DNA of 64,000 bases from assembly GCF_023101165.1 (NCBI RefSeq), contig NZ_CP078076.1:2480001-2544000 (forward strand), in the 5' to 3' direction. The translations under genes and the position numbers were made by a program. Origin of the DNA: Microbacterium sufflavum (GTDB lineage: Bacteria > Actinomycetota > Actinomycetes > Actinomycetales > Microbacteriaceae). Position 1 is the first letter of the stretch. The number at the start of each line of letters is the position of its first letter. A model generated the notes under the pieces. It saw only the letters and a list, made by a program, of their open reading frames with translations, made no database searches and had not been told where the DNA came from. Positions 46,898 to 55,538 of the stretch are shown here, piece after piece.

Positions 46898-48520
46898 TCA
46901 GTCCTCGTCCGGGTAGGGCACAGGCCAGCGCGGTTCCGGGACCGGCCATCCGGCGGCCTTCAGCGCGCGGCGGGACAGCTCACGCGCCGAGTACGGGGTG
47001 CGCACGCCGCGGATGTCCCGGTAGTCCTGATGCCCGGGACCCGCCCACAGGATCGCGTCGCCGTCGCCCACCAGGCCGACCGCCGCGACGATCGCCGCCT
47101 CCGGTGGGGAGTACTCGTGGATCTCCGCGTCGGGTCGTGCCCGGCGCGCGCCCTCCACGAGGGTCGCCCGGATGGACGCCGGGTCTTCGAAGCGCGGGTG
47201 ATGATCGGTCACGACGAGGATGTCGCTGCCCTCCACGGCCGTGCGCGCCATGTCGAAGCGCTTGCTGGCGTCGCGGTCGCCATCCGCGCCGAACAGCATC
47301 AGCACCTTTCCGGGGGTGACCCGGCGCACGGCGGCGAGGGTCTTCTCGAAGGCGTCCGGCGAGTGCCCGAAGTCTACGAACACCGCCGGTCCGCGGTCGC
47401 CGGAGACGAGCTGCGTACGGCCGGGCAGGTAGGCGTGGATGCCGCCGTCGCGGCCGAGCGCGTCGGTGATCCGCTCCCACGCGTACCCGCCCTCCAGCAG
47501 CATGACGATCGCGAGCGCGGCATTGGCGGCCATGTGCGGACCGATCACCGGCACCGTGGTGGTGAGGGTTCCGGCAGGGCCGCTCATCGTGAAGGTGGTG
47601 CCGGCGGCGCGCTCCTCGTCGATCACGACCACCCAGTCCGCGCGGGCCGCGGCATCGGGGTCGGCGGCGATCGACGGCGTGCCGACCGTGACGACGGGGA
47701 TCTCCGCGCGATCGACGACCAGCGCGCCGGAGGGGGAGTCGAGGCAGACCACGCCGCGGACCGCGCGATCGGGACGGAACAGCGGCAGCTTCGCCTCGAA
47801 GTACTCCTCCATGTCGGCGTAGTCGTCGAGGTGGTCGTGGCTGAGGTTCGTGAAGCCGGCGACATCGAACCGGATCCCGTCGACGCGGTGGCGGGACAGC
47901 GCCTGCGCGCTCACCTCGACCGCGACCGCTTCCACGTGCCGCTCGCGCATCAGCGCCAGGAGCGCGTGCATCTCCGACGCCTCCGGCGTGGTGAGCCGCG
48001 ACACGATGACCTCGCCCGCGATGTGGCGCTCGGCCGTCGACGACAGCCCCGTGACCACGCCCATCTGCTCGAGGATGCCCTCCAGGAGGTGGGAGACGCT
48101 CGTCTTGCCGTTGGTGCCCGTCGTCGCGAAGAGCAGCGGCAGGGGGTCGTCCGCCCCGGTGCCGTAGACCCAGGCGCTCAGATCGCCCAGCACGGCGCGC
48201 GGATCGTCCACCACGAGGACGGGCAGGCCGGCATCCGCGGCGATCTCCGCGCCGCGCTCGTCGGTGATGACCGCGACCGCGCCCTTCTCGGCAGCGGTCG
48301 CCGCGAAGTCGGCTCCGTGGCGGTTCACGCCCTGGATCGCGACGAAGGCCTCACCGGGGCGAAGATCCGCGGTGGCGAGAGTGATGCCGCTCAGGGACAC
48401 TCCGGTGGCGTCGCCGCGCACGGTGGCGGCGAATCGGGAGGCCAGTTCGGAAAGCTCGCGCCGGGGCGGGTTCGCGGGGCGGAGCACAGGGGGCAGGCTC
48501 GGTTGTTGTTCAATCGACAT
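46898..48520 (-). CDS. murE: MurE-family UDP-MurNAc-tripeptide ligase with altered amino-acid motif
   Basis: 540 aa Mur ligase: an N-terminal UDP-binding domain, central ATPase with TTGTNGKTSV, SSTAERHIAGE, EVSAQALSRHRVDG, NLSHDHLDDYADMEEYF, and a C-terminal ligase domain. The amino-acid-selecting motif, DNPR in DAP-adding MurE, reads DHHPRFEDP here, with HH where D/N stand in relatives. Specificity is therefore probably not meso-DAP; Lys, ornithine or homoserine, which occur in Microbacterium walls, are candidates. It stands outside a dcw cluster and could be the only MurE or a paralogue. Confidence 0.87.
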   Translation of the reverse strand: MSIEQQPSLPPVLRPANPPRRELSELASRFAATVRGDATGVSLSGITLATADLRPGEAFVAIQGVNRHGADFAATAAEKGAVAVITDERGAEIAADAGLPVLVVDDPRAVLGDLSAWVYGTGADDPLPLLFATTGTNGKTSVSHLLEGILEQMGVVTGLSSTAERHIAGEVIVSRLTTPEASEMHALLALMRERHVEAVAVEVSAQALSRHRVDGIRFDVAGFTNLSHDHLDDYADMEEYFEAKLPLFRPDRAVRGVVCLDSPSGALVVDRAEIPVVTVGTPSIAADPDAAARADWVVVIDEERAAGTTFTMSGPAGTLTTTVPVIGPHMAANAALAIVMLLEGGYAWERITDALGRDGGIHAYLPGRTQLVSGDRGPAVFVDFGHSPDAFEKTLAAVRRVTPGKVLMLFGADGDRDASKRFDMARTAVEGSDILVVTDHHPRFEDPASIRATLVEGARRARPDAEIHEYSPPEAAIVAAVGLVGDGDAILWAGPGHQDYRDIRGVRTPYSARELSRRALKAAGWPVPEPRWPVPYPDED

Positions 48521-48564
48521 GTCGGATCCATGATCTCACGGCGCTGCACGGATGCCGGGCGGAC

Positions 48565-48601
48565 GGCCCGCCGCGCGCCGGGGTCGGACGCGCGGCGGGC
48601 C
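48565..48601 (-). terminator. Terminator hairpin after the ycnI-like gene
   Basis: 13-bp perfect stem GGCCCGCCGCGCG / CGCGCGGCGGGCC, 11-nt loop, 5 bp past the minus-strand stop at 48607. No U-tract. Confidence 0.62.
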
Positions 48602-48606
48602 GGGGC

Positions 48607-49302
48607 TCAGGCCCGGCGGCGGTAGGCCAGCACGGCGACCACGAGAGCCGCCGCCCCGGCGAGGAGCCCGCCCGTGCCGAGGGCGATGCCGAGCGGGTCG
48701 GCGGCCGTGGCGGCCGCGTCGGCGTCCGCGGTGTCCGCCTCCCCGTCGCCGTGGGCGCCATGCATCGACGCCTCCGCATCCGTGACCGTGACGACGGGAG
48801 CGGGGGCATCGAGCGCGTGCGGGTCCTCACCCTCCTCGGCGAGCTGCGTCCATTCGGTCGCACCGTCGACGCACTGCTGCACCACCGGGAAGGCGAGCGT
48901 CTCGGGCGTCTTCTCGTCGAGCCCGACCGACATGCTGACCGCGCCGCGGAGGTCGGTCGGCACCGGCGTGAGCGCGGTGTACGTGACGGCGCTCACGAGG
49001 CCGTCGTCACCGCGCTCGACCTGGATGGTCCAGTCGCCGTCCAGGGTCGGGGCGACGGAGGTGAGGCCGTCCGGCATGGTGATGCGCAGTGCCGTGGTCG
49101 GCGAGGTGCCGCAGCCGTGGGCGAACGAGAACGTGAGCACGCCGTGGTCGCCGGCGGCCAGCTCATCCGGGCTGACGGACACGTGGGCTCCCGCCATGAG
49201 CGGAACCGCGAGGGCGAGGGCGACCCCGCCGAGCGCGCCGGTCGTGGCGACGAGGGCCCGGCGGGAGCGCGGACGACGGGGGGACGTGGTGGTACGGGAC
49301 AT
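48607..49302 (-). CDS. ycnI: YcnI-family (DUF1775) copper-binding membrane-anchored protein
   Basis: 231 aa. A basic signal peptide ends ...LMAGA, so the mature chain begins at His40 (HVSVSPDELAAG); in characterised YcnI the N-terminal His forms a Cu(II) histidine brace. The DUF1775 domain follows with HGCGTSPTTALRI and VVQQCVDGATEW, then a His/Asp/Ala-rich linker and a C-terminal transmembrane anchor (LGIALGTGGLLAGAAALVVAVLAYRRR). GGAG precedes ATG 49302. It probably handles extracellular copper together with the next upstream gene. Confidence 0.88.
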   Translation of the reverse strand: MSRTTTSPRRPRSRRALVATTGALGGVALALAVPLMAGAHVSVSPDELAAGDHGVLTFSFAHGCGTSPTTALRITMPDGLTSVAPTLDGDWTIQVERGDDGLVSAVTYTALTPVPTDLRGAVSMSVGLDEKTPETLAFPVVQQCVDGATEWTQLAEEGEDPHALDAPAPVVTVTDAEASMHGAHGDGEADTADADAAATAADPLGIALGTGGLLAGAAALVVAVLAYRRRA

Positions 49303-49385
49303 GATTCTCCAGAAAAGGTGTGCGGGCGCGCCGGAGGGCGCGCAAAGGGTGGCCGACGGTTCGGCCGTGATTCTCGGGCGGCGGG

Positions 49386-49970
49386 TCAGCCGCGTGCGCA
49401 CACCGGGGGACCGCGCCGGGAGACGGCGGCGGCCACGGCACGGTCGAGGGGAGCGAAGCGCAGCGGACGCAGCGGGGTCGGGCGGCGATGGCCGGAGAAG
49501 CCCGTCGGCGACGCGCGACGCACGAGAGCGCGGAACCAGCCGGCGACGGCCCGCAGGAGGCGTTCGGCGTGCCACACCAGCAGAGTTGTCAGCACGGCGG
49601 CGCCGGCGTGCGCGAGGAGCATCGTCGCGTCGACGGGCGCGACGGAGACGGTGCCGCTCAACGCTGCCAGGTCGAAGTGATGGACGTGCGGGCCGATCGC
49701 GCCGTCGACGTCCGCGGTGGGGGAGCCGAGCAGCTGGAACACCAGGTGGAACACGGCTTGAGACACGAGCACGGCGACCGCGACGCGCCAGCGCGACCGA
49801 CGGAGCCCGAGGAGGGCGGCGGTCGGTGCCAGGAACAGCACCGTGACCGCGAGGATCAGCAGCGGGTGGGGTGCCGCGCCGCCTCCGATGGTGTGGGACA
49901 CCGCGGCGATGAGGGTCGCGGTGGCGGACACGGCGGCGGCGCGCAGGAGTCGCAGCTGCCGGGTGGTCAC
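49386..49970 (-). CDS. Small polytopic membrane protein next to ycnI
   Basis: 194 aa from GTG 49970 (ATG 49973 is also in frame). About four or five hydrophobic segments, a loop with HVHHFDL between the third and fourth, and a basic Arg/Pro-rich C terminus. It is co-oriented with ycnI, 83 bp upstream of it, and the His cluster would face outside if the N terminus is inside, so a role in copper handling is plausible. The family is not recognised with certainty. Confidence 0.65.
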   Translation of the reverse strand: MTTRQLRLLRAAAVSATATLIAAVSHTIGGGAAPHPLLILAVTVLFLAPTAALLGLRRSRWRVAVAVLVSQAVFHLVFQLLGSPTADVDGAIGPHVHHFDLAALSGTVSVAPVDATMLLAHAGAAVLTTLLVWHAERLLRAVAGWFRALVRRASPTGFSGHRRPTPLRPLRFAPLDRAVAAAVSRRGPPVCARG

Positions 49971-49976
49971 CATCCC

Positions 49977-49982
49977 AGCCTA
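49977..49982 (-). promoter_or_regulatory. -10 hexamer TAGGCT, leaderless spacing, decides GTG 49970
   Basis: The distance to GTG 49970 is 6 nt (GGGATG); to ATG 49973 only 3 nt. The 6-nt rule seen at the other genes favours the GTG. Confidence 0.52.
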
Positions 49983-50023
49983 GCCAAGCGGCGCGGGCGG
50001 GGCGGATTCCTAGCTGCGGGCAG

Positions 50024-50029
50024 TACCGT
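50024..50029 (+). promoter_or_regulatory. -10 hexamer TACCGT of rseP, leaderless spacing
   Basis: A 6-nt spacer GGGCGG to the GTG at 50036. Confidence 0.48.
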
Positions 50030-50035
50030 GGGCGG

Positions 50036-51349
50036 GTGGAAATCCTGCTCTATGTGGGCGGCATCCTGTTCATGCTGATCGGCCTCGGCCTCTCGATCGG
50101 TCTGCACGAGGTCGGCCATCTCGTCCCCGCGAAGCTCTTCGGCGTGCGCGTCGGCCAGTACATGATCGGCTTCGGCCCGCGGCTGTGGTCGAAGCGGATC
50201 GGCGAGACCGAGTACGGCTTCAAGCTGCTCCCGCTCGGCGGGTTCATCTCGATGTCCGGCATGTATCCGTCGTCGAAGGGGGAGCGTCCGGCGTCCGGGG
50301 TGTTCCGCACGCTCATCCAGGACGCCCGCTCGGCCAACGACGAGACGATCGCCGAGGGCGCGGAGGACCGGGTCTTCTACAAGCTGCCGGTGTGGAAGCG
50401 CGTGATCGTGATGCTCGGCGGTCCGCTGATGAACCTGGTCCTGGCCGTGGTGATCTTCACGGTGCTCGTGTGCGGCATCGGCGTGCAGCAGGGGACGACG
50501 ACCATCTCCGCGGTGAACGAGTGCGTGGTGCCCGCGTCGTCGACCGCCACCGAGTGCGCCCCGGACGACCCGGAGTCCCCCGCGGCGGAGGCGGGGGTGC
50601 GACCCGGTGACGTGCTGGTGTCGATCGACGGTCAGCCCGTGTCGACCTTCGAGCAGGCGACGACGATCGTCCAGGCCTCGCCCGGCGAGACGCTCGAGCT
50701 GGTGGTGCGCCGCGACGGGGCCGAGCAGACGCTGAGCCTCACGCCCATCGCGGCGGAGCGCACCATCACCGACGCGAGCGGGCGGCCCGTGCTCGACGAT
50801 CAGGGCGACCCGGTCGTGCGCGAGGTCGGGTACGCGGGGATGATCTCGCAGATGGGCTTCGTGCAACAGCCGCTGAGCGCCGGACCGGAGATGGCCGCCG
50901 AGAACGTCGCGAGGGTGGCGTCGCTCATCGTCACGCTGCCCGTGCGGCTGTGGGATGTGGGTGTGTCCCTGGTCACCGGGGGCGAACGTGACCCGAACGG
51001 CCCGTTGAGCGTCGTCGGCGTCGGGCGCCTGGCCGGCGAGGTCGCGGCGACCGATGCCCCGATCCTCAACCGGTTCGCCGTCCTCCTGGGGCTGTTGGGG
51101 TCGCTCAACGTGGCGCTGTTCGTGTTCAACCTGATCCCGCTGCTGCCGCTCGACGGCGGTCACATCGTGGTCGCGCTGTGGGAGGGGATCAAGCGGGCAT
51201 GGGCGAAGCTCTTCCGGCGCCCGCCGCCCGCACCCGTGGACGCCACCCGGCTGGTGCCGCTGACGGTGGTGGTGGCCGTCCTGCTGATCGGGATGGGCGC
51301 GCTGCTCCTCGTCGCCGACCTGTTCAACCCCGTCAAGCTGCTCGGCTGA
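50036..51349 (+). CDS. rseP: Site-2 protease, M50 family membrane zinc metalloprotease
   Basis: 437 aa. Zinc motif GLHEVGHLVPAK (HExxH) in the first helix; a long insert; the GGPLMNLVLAVVIF helix; a PDZ domain (AEAGVRPGDVLVSIDGQPV); and the second active-site motif NLIPLLPLDGGH with the zinc-ligand Asp in LDG. It cleaves membrane anti-sigma factors or signal peptides within the bilayer. It lies between dxr and ispG as in most actinobacteria. Confidence 0.95.
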   Translation: MEILLYVGGILFMLIGLGLSIGLHEVGHLVPAKLFGVRVGQYMIGFGPRLWSKRIGETEYGFKLLPLGGFISMSGMYPSSKGERPASGVFRTLIQDARSANDETIAEGAEDRVFYKLPVWKRVIVMLGGPLMNLVLAVVIFTVLVCGIGVQQGTTTISAVNECVVPASSTATECAPDDPESPAAEAGVRPGDVLVSIDGQPVSTFEQATTIVQASPGETLELVVRRDGAEQTLSLTPIAAERTITDASGRPVLDDQGDPVVREVGYAGMISQMGFVQQPLSAGPEMAAENVARVASLIVTLPVRLWDVGVSLVTGGERDPNGPLSVVGVGRLAGEVAATDAPILNRFAVLLGLLGSLNVALFVFNLIPLLPLDGGHIVVALWEGIKRAWAKLFRRPPPAPVDATRLVPLTVVVAVLLIGMGALLLVADLFNPVKLLG

Positions 51350-51372
51350 CCGGCCCGGCGCCGGCGCCGGTC
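51348..51372. terminator. Hairpin spanning the rseP and trpEG stops
   Basis: 7-bp arms GACCGGC / GCCGGTC around an 11-nt self-complementary GC loop, overlapping both convergent stop codons. Confidence 0.42.
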
Positions 51373-53254
51373 ACGCGAGGGCGTACGACACCAGGCGTTC
51401 GAGCGTGCGGATGCCGTCGCGCGACAGGATCGACTCCAGGTGTCCCTGCACGGACGCGAAGCGCGGGCCGCGGAGTGCGAACACGTCGCCGGAGCCCGGG
51501 TCGGCGGAGACCTCCGCATCCCCGATCCTCGTGGCACCGGGTGTCACACGCGCGGTGAAGGTGTTGTAGAACCCGATCGAGGCGTCCTCGCCGAACACAG
51601 GCACCGACTTCTGCAGTCCCTGATGCGGGGCGGCCAGCGGGACCAGCGCTGCGCCCTGACGGTCCGCGAGGATCTGGTGGCTCAGGCACACGGCGAGCAG
51701 GGGGGCCTCGGTGCCGAGCCGTCGCTCCACGACCGCGCGCATCCGGGCGATCCGCGCGCTGCCGGTGTCGCGGGGGTCGCCGGGGCCGGGGCCTGCGACG
51801 ACGAGGTCGGCCGCGGCCACTGCGTCGTCGGTCACGGCATCCCAGGCGGAGATCGTCACGTCCAGGCCGAGGTGACGCAGCTGGTGGGCGAGCATCGTGG
51901 TGAAGCGATCCTCGGCATCGACCACAAGGGCGGAGCGCCCCGTGAACGGGCCGGTGAACTCCTCGCCCTGCGGGTTGAGCCAGAACTCGGCGAGGCGGGC
52001 GTTGCGGGAGGACAGCAGCGCGGCGATCTCCGGGTCGTCGGCGAGGGAGCGGCGTGCACCGGGGGCATCGGCGTCGCTGCGAGCCTCGGCCGCACGGTCG
52101 CGGTCGATCGCCCCGATGGCGCCGAGCACGCCCGCCGCCTTGCCGTGGGTCTCGGACACCTCGCCGTGCGGGTCGGAGTGGCGCACGAGGGTTGCGCCGA
52201 CGGGGACGCTGAGCTCGCCGTCGGCGAGATACACGGTCCGGATGAGGATCGGTGCGTCGAGGTCGTGCCCGCCGTCGGCGTTCGGGGTGAACAGTGCTGC
52301 GACGCCCGAGTAGTAGCCGCGGGGCTTCTTCTCGTGGCGACGGATCACCGCGCACGCGTTCTGCATCGGTGAGCCCGTGACCGTGGGAGCGAACATCGTC
52401 TCGCGGAGGATGTCGCGCGGATCCATGCCGCTGCGTCCGCGGAGCATGTACTCCGTGTGGGTGAGGCGGGACATCTCCTTGAGGTGCGGGCCGGTGATGC
52501 GCCCGCCGTCGGCGCAGACGGCGCTCATCATCTTGAGCTCCTCGTCCACCACCATGAACAGCTCCTCGGTCTCCTTGGTGGAGGCGAGGAAGTCGGCGAG
52601 GGTCTCCTTGGTCGAGCCCCCGGCCGGATGCCGGAAGGTGCCGGAGATGGGGTTCATGGTGACGACGCCCTCACGCGCGACGACGTGCGCCTCCGGGCTC
52701 GCGCCGACCGCGATCCGCCCCGGGGTGACCACCGCGAACGTCCAGTACGCCCCGCGCTCATGCGCGAGCAGGGCACGGAACCACGTGAGGGCGGCCGTGC
52801 GGTCGTCGGTGTCGATGCTGGCGGTGTAGTCGCGGCGGATCACGAAGTTCGCGCCCTCGCCGCGTCCGATCTCGTCGGAGATGACCGTCTCGACGATGGC
52901 CGCGTACTCCTCGTCAGCGATGTCGAAGCCGCCGTCGCGCAGGGGGACCGACGAGGTCGGCAGCGCATCGAGCACCGCAGGCGTCGGCAGGTGCAGGTGC
53001 TCGTCCACCACGATGCAGCGCAGGGGAGCGCCGTCGTCCTGCGCGACGAAGCCGCGCTCGCGCACCTGGCGGTAGGGCACCAGTGCGAACACCTCACGCG
53101 GCACGCCGTCCGCGGTGAGCGGGATGTCGGCGAGCAGGTCGACGTCGACGACCTCGCCCGTGAGCAGCTCGACGGAGTCGGCGCCGTCGCGCGCGATGAG
53201 CACGAAGGATGCGGACGGATCGGCGCTGAGCTCGGCGAGTCGTGAGAGGGTCAT
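51371..53254 (-). CDS. trpE: Fused anthranilate synthase (TrpE-TrpG, PhzE-like architecture)
   Basis: 627 aa from ATG 53254 (GGAGAC upstream). Residues ~1-430 are a chorismate-utilising domain (MNPISGTFRHP, SRLTHTEYMLRGR, GSPMQNACAVI, GYYSGVAALF). Residues ~440-627 are a glutamine amidotransferase with nucleophile Cys in AVCLSHQILADRQG and the His-Glu pair in QGHLESIL. Database pipelines tend to call such fusions phenazine PhzE, but the Trp-codon leader peptide and terminator upstream show control by tryptophan, so anthranilate synthesis for Trp is the better call. It converges on rseP. Confidence 0.88.
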   Translation of the reverse strand: MTLSRLAELSADPSASFVLIARDGADSVELLTGEVVDVDLLADIPLTADGVPREVFALVPYRQVRERGFVAQDDGAPLRCIVVDEHLHLPTPAVLDALPTSSVPLRDGGFDIADEEYAAIVETVISDEIGRGEGANFVIRRDYTASIDTDDRTAALTWFRALLAHERGAYWTFAVVTPGRIAVGASPEAHVVAREGVVTMNPISGTFRHPAGGSTKETLADFLASTKETEELFMVVDEELKMMSAVCADGGRITGPHLKEMSRLTHTEYMLRGRSGMDPRDILRETMFAPTVTGSPMQNACAVIRRHEKKPRGYYSGVAALFTPNADGGHDLDAPILIRTVYLADGELSVPVGATLVRHSDPHGEVSETHGKAAGVLGAIGAIDRDRAAEARSDADAPGARRSLADDPEIAALLSSRNARLAEFWLNPQGEEFTGPFTGRSALVVDAEDRFTTMLAHQLRHLGLDVTISAWDAVTDDAVAAADLVVAGPGPGDPRDTGSARIARMRAVVERRLGTEAPLLAVCLSHQILADRQGAALVPLAAPHQGLQKSVPVFGEDASIGFYNTFTARVTPGATRIGDAEVSADPGSGDVFALRGPRFASVQGHLESILSRDGIRTLERLVSYALA

Positions 53255-53290
53255 CGATGTCTCCTGTGCAGGGCTCCGGCTCGGCGCAAC

Positions 53291-53315
53291 GAAAAGACCG
53301 CCCCGGAGGCGGTCT
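53291..53315 (-). terminator. Attenuator terminator of the trpEG leader
   Basis: On the minus strand AGACCGCC-TCCGG-GGCGGTCT followed by TTTC: an 8-bp stem with U-rich end, 36 nt upstream of the trpEG ATG. Its 5' arm (53307-53313) can instead pair with the upstream segment 53336-53342 (AGGCGGT), forming the antiterminator. Confidence 0.85.
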
Positions 53316-53340
53316 GGATTCGTGGGAACGCGAACACCGC

Positions 53341-53376
53341 CTAGGAGGCGGGCCACCAGGTGAGGTTCGCGAGCAT
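53341..53376 (-). CDS. trpL: trp leader peptide (tandem Trp codons)
   Basis: An 11-residue peptide MLANLTWWPAS; TGG TGG are codons 7-8 of 12. The segment just after the Trp codons (CCGCCT) can pair with AGGCGG at the stop codon (arms 1:2), and AGGCGGT can pair with ACCGCCT of the terminator (arms 2:3). Stalling at Trp codons would free arm 2 to pair with arm 3 and prevent termination; full translation would cover arm 2 and allow it. The start is 6 nt after TAGTTT, so the leader ORF appears to be translated from a leaderless transcript. Confidence 0.85.
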   Translation of the reverse strand: MLANLTWWPAS

Positions 53377-53382
53377 GGGGCG

Positions 53383-53388
53383 AAACTA
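53383..53388 (-). promoter_or_regulatory. -10 hexamer TAGTTT of the trpL-trpEG transcript
   Basis: Minus strand TAGTTT, then CGCCCC (6 nt), then the trpL ATG. Confidence 0.6.
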
Positions 53389-53457
53389 CCACATGCGGCA
53401 CCCGCGACCCGGGCGGATGACGGGCCGCGCATCCAGCCCGCGTGCATCCGGGCGGCG

Positions 53458-53463
53458 TAGGCT
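53458..53463 (+). promoter_or_regulatory. -10 hexamer TAGGCT of ispG, leaderless spacing
   Basis: A 6-nt spacer GAGGGG to the GTG at 53470; it supports that start over the ATG further in. Confidence 0.56.
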
Positions 53464-53469
53464 GAGGGG

Positions 53470-54621
53470 GTGCCAGCTGTGAACCTTGGGATGCCTCGCA
53501 TCCCCGAAGTCCTCGCCCCGCGCCGCAAGTCCCGCCAGATCAAGGTCGGCAAGGTGCTCGTGGGCGGCGACGCCCCCGTCAGCGTGCAGTCGATGACGAC
53601 CACCAAGACGACCGACATCAACGGGACCCTGCAGCAGATCGCCGAGCTCACCGCCTCCGGGTGCGAGATCGTGCGCGTCGCCGTGCCGTCCCAGGACGAC
53701 GCCGACGTGCTGCACATCATCGCGAAGAAGAGCCAGATCCCGGTGATCGCCGACATCCACTTCCAGCCGAAGTACGTGTTCCAGGCGATCGATGCGGGCT
53801 GCGCGGCCGTGCGGGTGAACCCGGGCAACATCCGGAAGTTCGACGACCAGGTGGGCGCGATCGCCAAGGCGGCGCAGGACGCGGGTGTCTCGCTGCGGAT
53901 CGGCGTGAACGCCGGGTCCCTCGACCGCCGCCTGCTGGAGAAGTACGGCAAGGCCACGCCCGAGGCGCTCGTCGAGAGCGCGGTCTGGGAGGCGTCCCTG
54001 TTCGAGGAGCACGACTTCCACGATTTCAAGATCTCCGTCAAGCACAACGACCCGGTCGTCATGGTCAAGGCGTACCGCCTCCTGGCCGAGCGGGGCGACT
54101 GGCCCCTGCACCTCGGCGTGACCGAGGCCGGGCCGGCGTTCCAGGGCACGATCAAGAGCGCGACGGCCTTCGGCATCCTGCTCGGTGAGGGCATCGGCGA
54201 CACCATCCGCGTGTCGCTGTCGGCGCCGCCCGCCGAAGAGGTGAAGGTCGGCCACCAGATCCTGCAGTCGCTGAACCTGCGGGAGCGCAAGCTCGAGATC
54301 GTGTCGTGCCCGTCGTGCGGTCGCGCACAGGTCGACGTGTACACGCTCGCGGAAGACGTGACCGAGGGTCTCAAGGACATGACGGTGCCACTGCGTGTCG
54401 CCGTCATGGGCTGCGTCGTGAACGGTCCCGGTGAGGCCCGCGAGGCCGACCTGGGCGTCGCCTCCGGCAACGGCAAGGGGCAGATCTTCGTGAAGGGCGA
54501 GGTCATCAAGACCGTGCCCGAAGAGGACATCGTCGCGACGCTGATCGAGGAGGCGAACCGCATCGCCGCCGAGATGGGCCCGGACGCACCGCTCGGCACC
54601 GCGCAGGTCGTCACGGCCTGA
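53470..54621 (+). CDS. ispG: 4-hydroxy-3-methylbut-2-enyl diphosphate synthase (flavodoxin)
   Basis: 383 aa. A TIM-barrel N-terminal domain ([34 protein letters not shown]) and a C-terminal [4Fe-4S] domain with cluster cysteines in [10 protein letters not shown] and [11 protein letters not shown] plus the conserved Glu in GPGEAREAD. It carries out the penultimate MEP-pathway step. It works with dxr encoded at 45.8 kb. Confidence 0.97.
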   Translation: MPAVNLGMPRIPEVLAPRRKSRQIKVGKVLVGGDAPVSVQSMTTTKTTDINGTLQQIAELTASGCEIVRVAVPSQDDADVLHIIAKKSQIPVIADIHFQPKYVFQAIDAGCAAVRVNPGNIRKFDDQVGAIAKAAQDAGVSLRIGVNAGSLDRRLLEKYGKATPEALVESAVWEASLFEEHDFHDFKISVKHNDPVVMVKAYRLLAERGDWPLHLGVTEAGPAFQGTIKSATAFGILLGEGIGDTIRVSLSAPPAEEVKVGHQILQSLNLRERKLEIVSCPSCGRAQVDVYTLAEDVTEGLKDMTVPLRVAVMGCVVNGPGEAREADLGVASGNGKGQIFVKGEVIKTVPEEDIVATLIEEANRIAAEMGPDAPLGTAQVVTA

Positions 54622-54671
54622 CCGTCGTCCGCACCCCGATCGCCATCCCCGCCGTACCGCACAGGAGAAGC

Positions 54672-55538
54672 ATGTCCTCGCCCACCGTCGTGACCTTCGC
54701 CACCGGCTCCACGAGTGGAGAGGGCGTCGTCACCCACGTCGAGAGGACGCCGGAGGGCGTGGTGGTCGTGGTGGACGAGACCCCGTTCCACCCCGTCGAC
54801 CACACCTGGCCCGACCAGCCGGGTGATGCCGGGACCCTCACGGTCGACGGCTCCTCCGTGGCCGTGGCAGAGGCCGTCATGGCGGCCGTGTCCGACGACG
54901 GCACGTTCGCGGTGGGTGCCGACATCCCCGTCAAGCGCGGGGCGGAAGGGTGGACCTGGCTGGTCGGCCACCGCCTCACGGGCGACGCCCCGGCGGCCCT
55001 GGTGCCCGGGGTCGCCGCGCGGCTGGACGTCGATGCAGACCGTCGCGCTGGCCTGAGCCGCGGGCACACCGCCTGTCATCTCGCGTCCCTCGCCCTCGAC
55101 CTCGCGGTCGCCGACCTGTGGCGCAAGGACCCGGGCGCCGACGCCCTCGGCACCCCCGACTTCGAGGGGCGCGCCAACCAGACGAGCCGCATCCACGCGG
55201 ATGGCGCCGTCGACGAGTACCGCCTGGGCAAGAGCCTGCGCCGCGCGGGTTTCGACACCGAGACCTTCGCGTCGACCCTCGCCGACCGCGAACAGCGGAT
55301 CAACGCACAGCTCGAGGCGTGGGTCGAGTCCGCCGCCGCGAGCCGCGTCGAGACCGAGGGTCCGACGATCGTGGACCGTCGCCGCTGGCACTGCGAGCTG
55401 CCGGAGGGCGAGGCCGTGATCCTGTGCGGGGGCACCCACGCGCACTCGCTCGACGAGTTCGTCGCGATCCGGGTGGCGTTGGACCTGTCGGATCCTCAGC
55501 TGCTCGTCATGACGACGACCGCGACTCCCGCGGCCTGA
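54672..55538 (+). CDS. AlaX-like / tRNA second-additional-domain metal hydrolase
   Basis: 288 aa. An N-terminal beta-barrel-like part (VTFATGSTSGEGVVTHVE...TPFHPVDHTWPDQPGD) then the editing core with metal ligands H-x3-H in SRGHTACHLASL and C-x3-H in CGGTHAHSLDEF, the same set used by AlaRS/ThrRS editing domains and free AlaX. It may deacylate mischarged tRNA or a related ester. GGAGAAGC lies before the ATG. It overlaps the convergent RNB gene by 32 bp. Confidence 0.8.
   Translation: MSSPTVVTFATGSTSGEGVVTHVERTPEGVVVVVDETPFHPVDHTWPDQPGDAGTLTVDGSSVAVAEAVMAAVSDDGTFAVGADIPVKRGAEGWTWLVGHRLTGDAPAALVPGVAARLDVDADRRAGLSRGHTACHLASLALDLAVADLWRKDPGADALGTPDFEGRANQTSRIHADGAVDEYRLGKSLRRAGFDTETFASTLADREQRINAQLEAWVESAAASRVETEGPTIVDRRRWHCELPEGEAVILCGGTHAHSLDEFVAIRVALDLSDPQLLVMTTTATPAA

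Noticed and set aside
51371..53254. Call as phenazine-biosynthesis PhzE
   Set aside because: The architecture is the same, but no phenazine genes lie nearby and the Trp attenuator upstream points to tryptophan synthesis.
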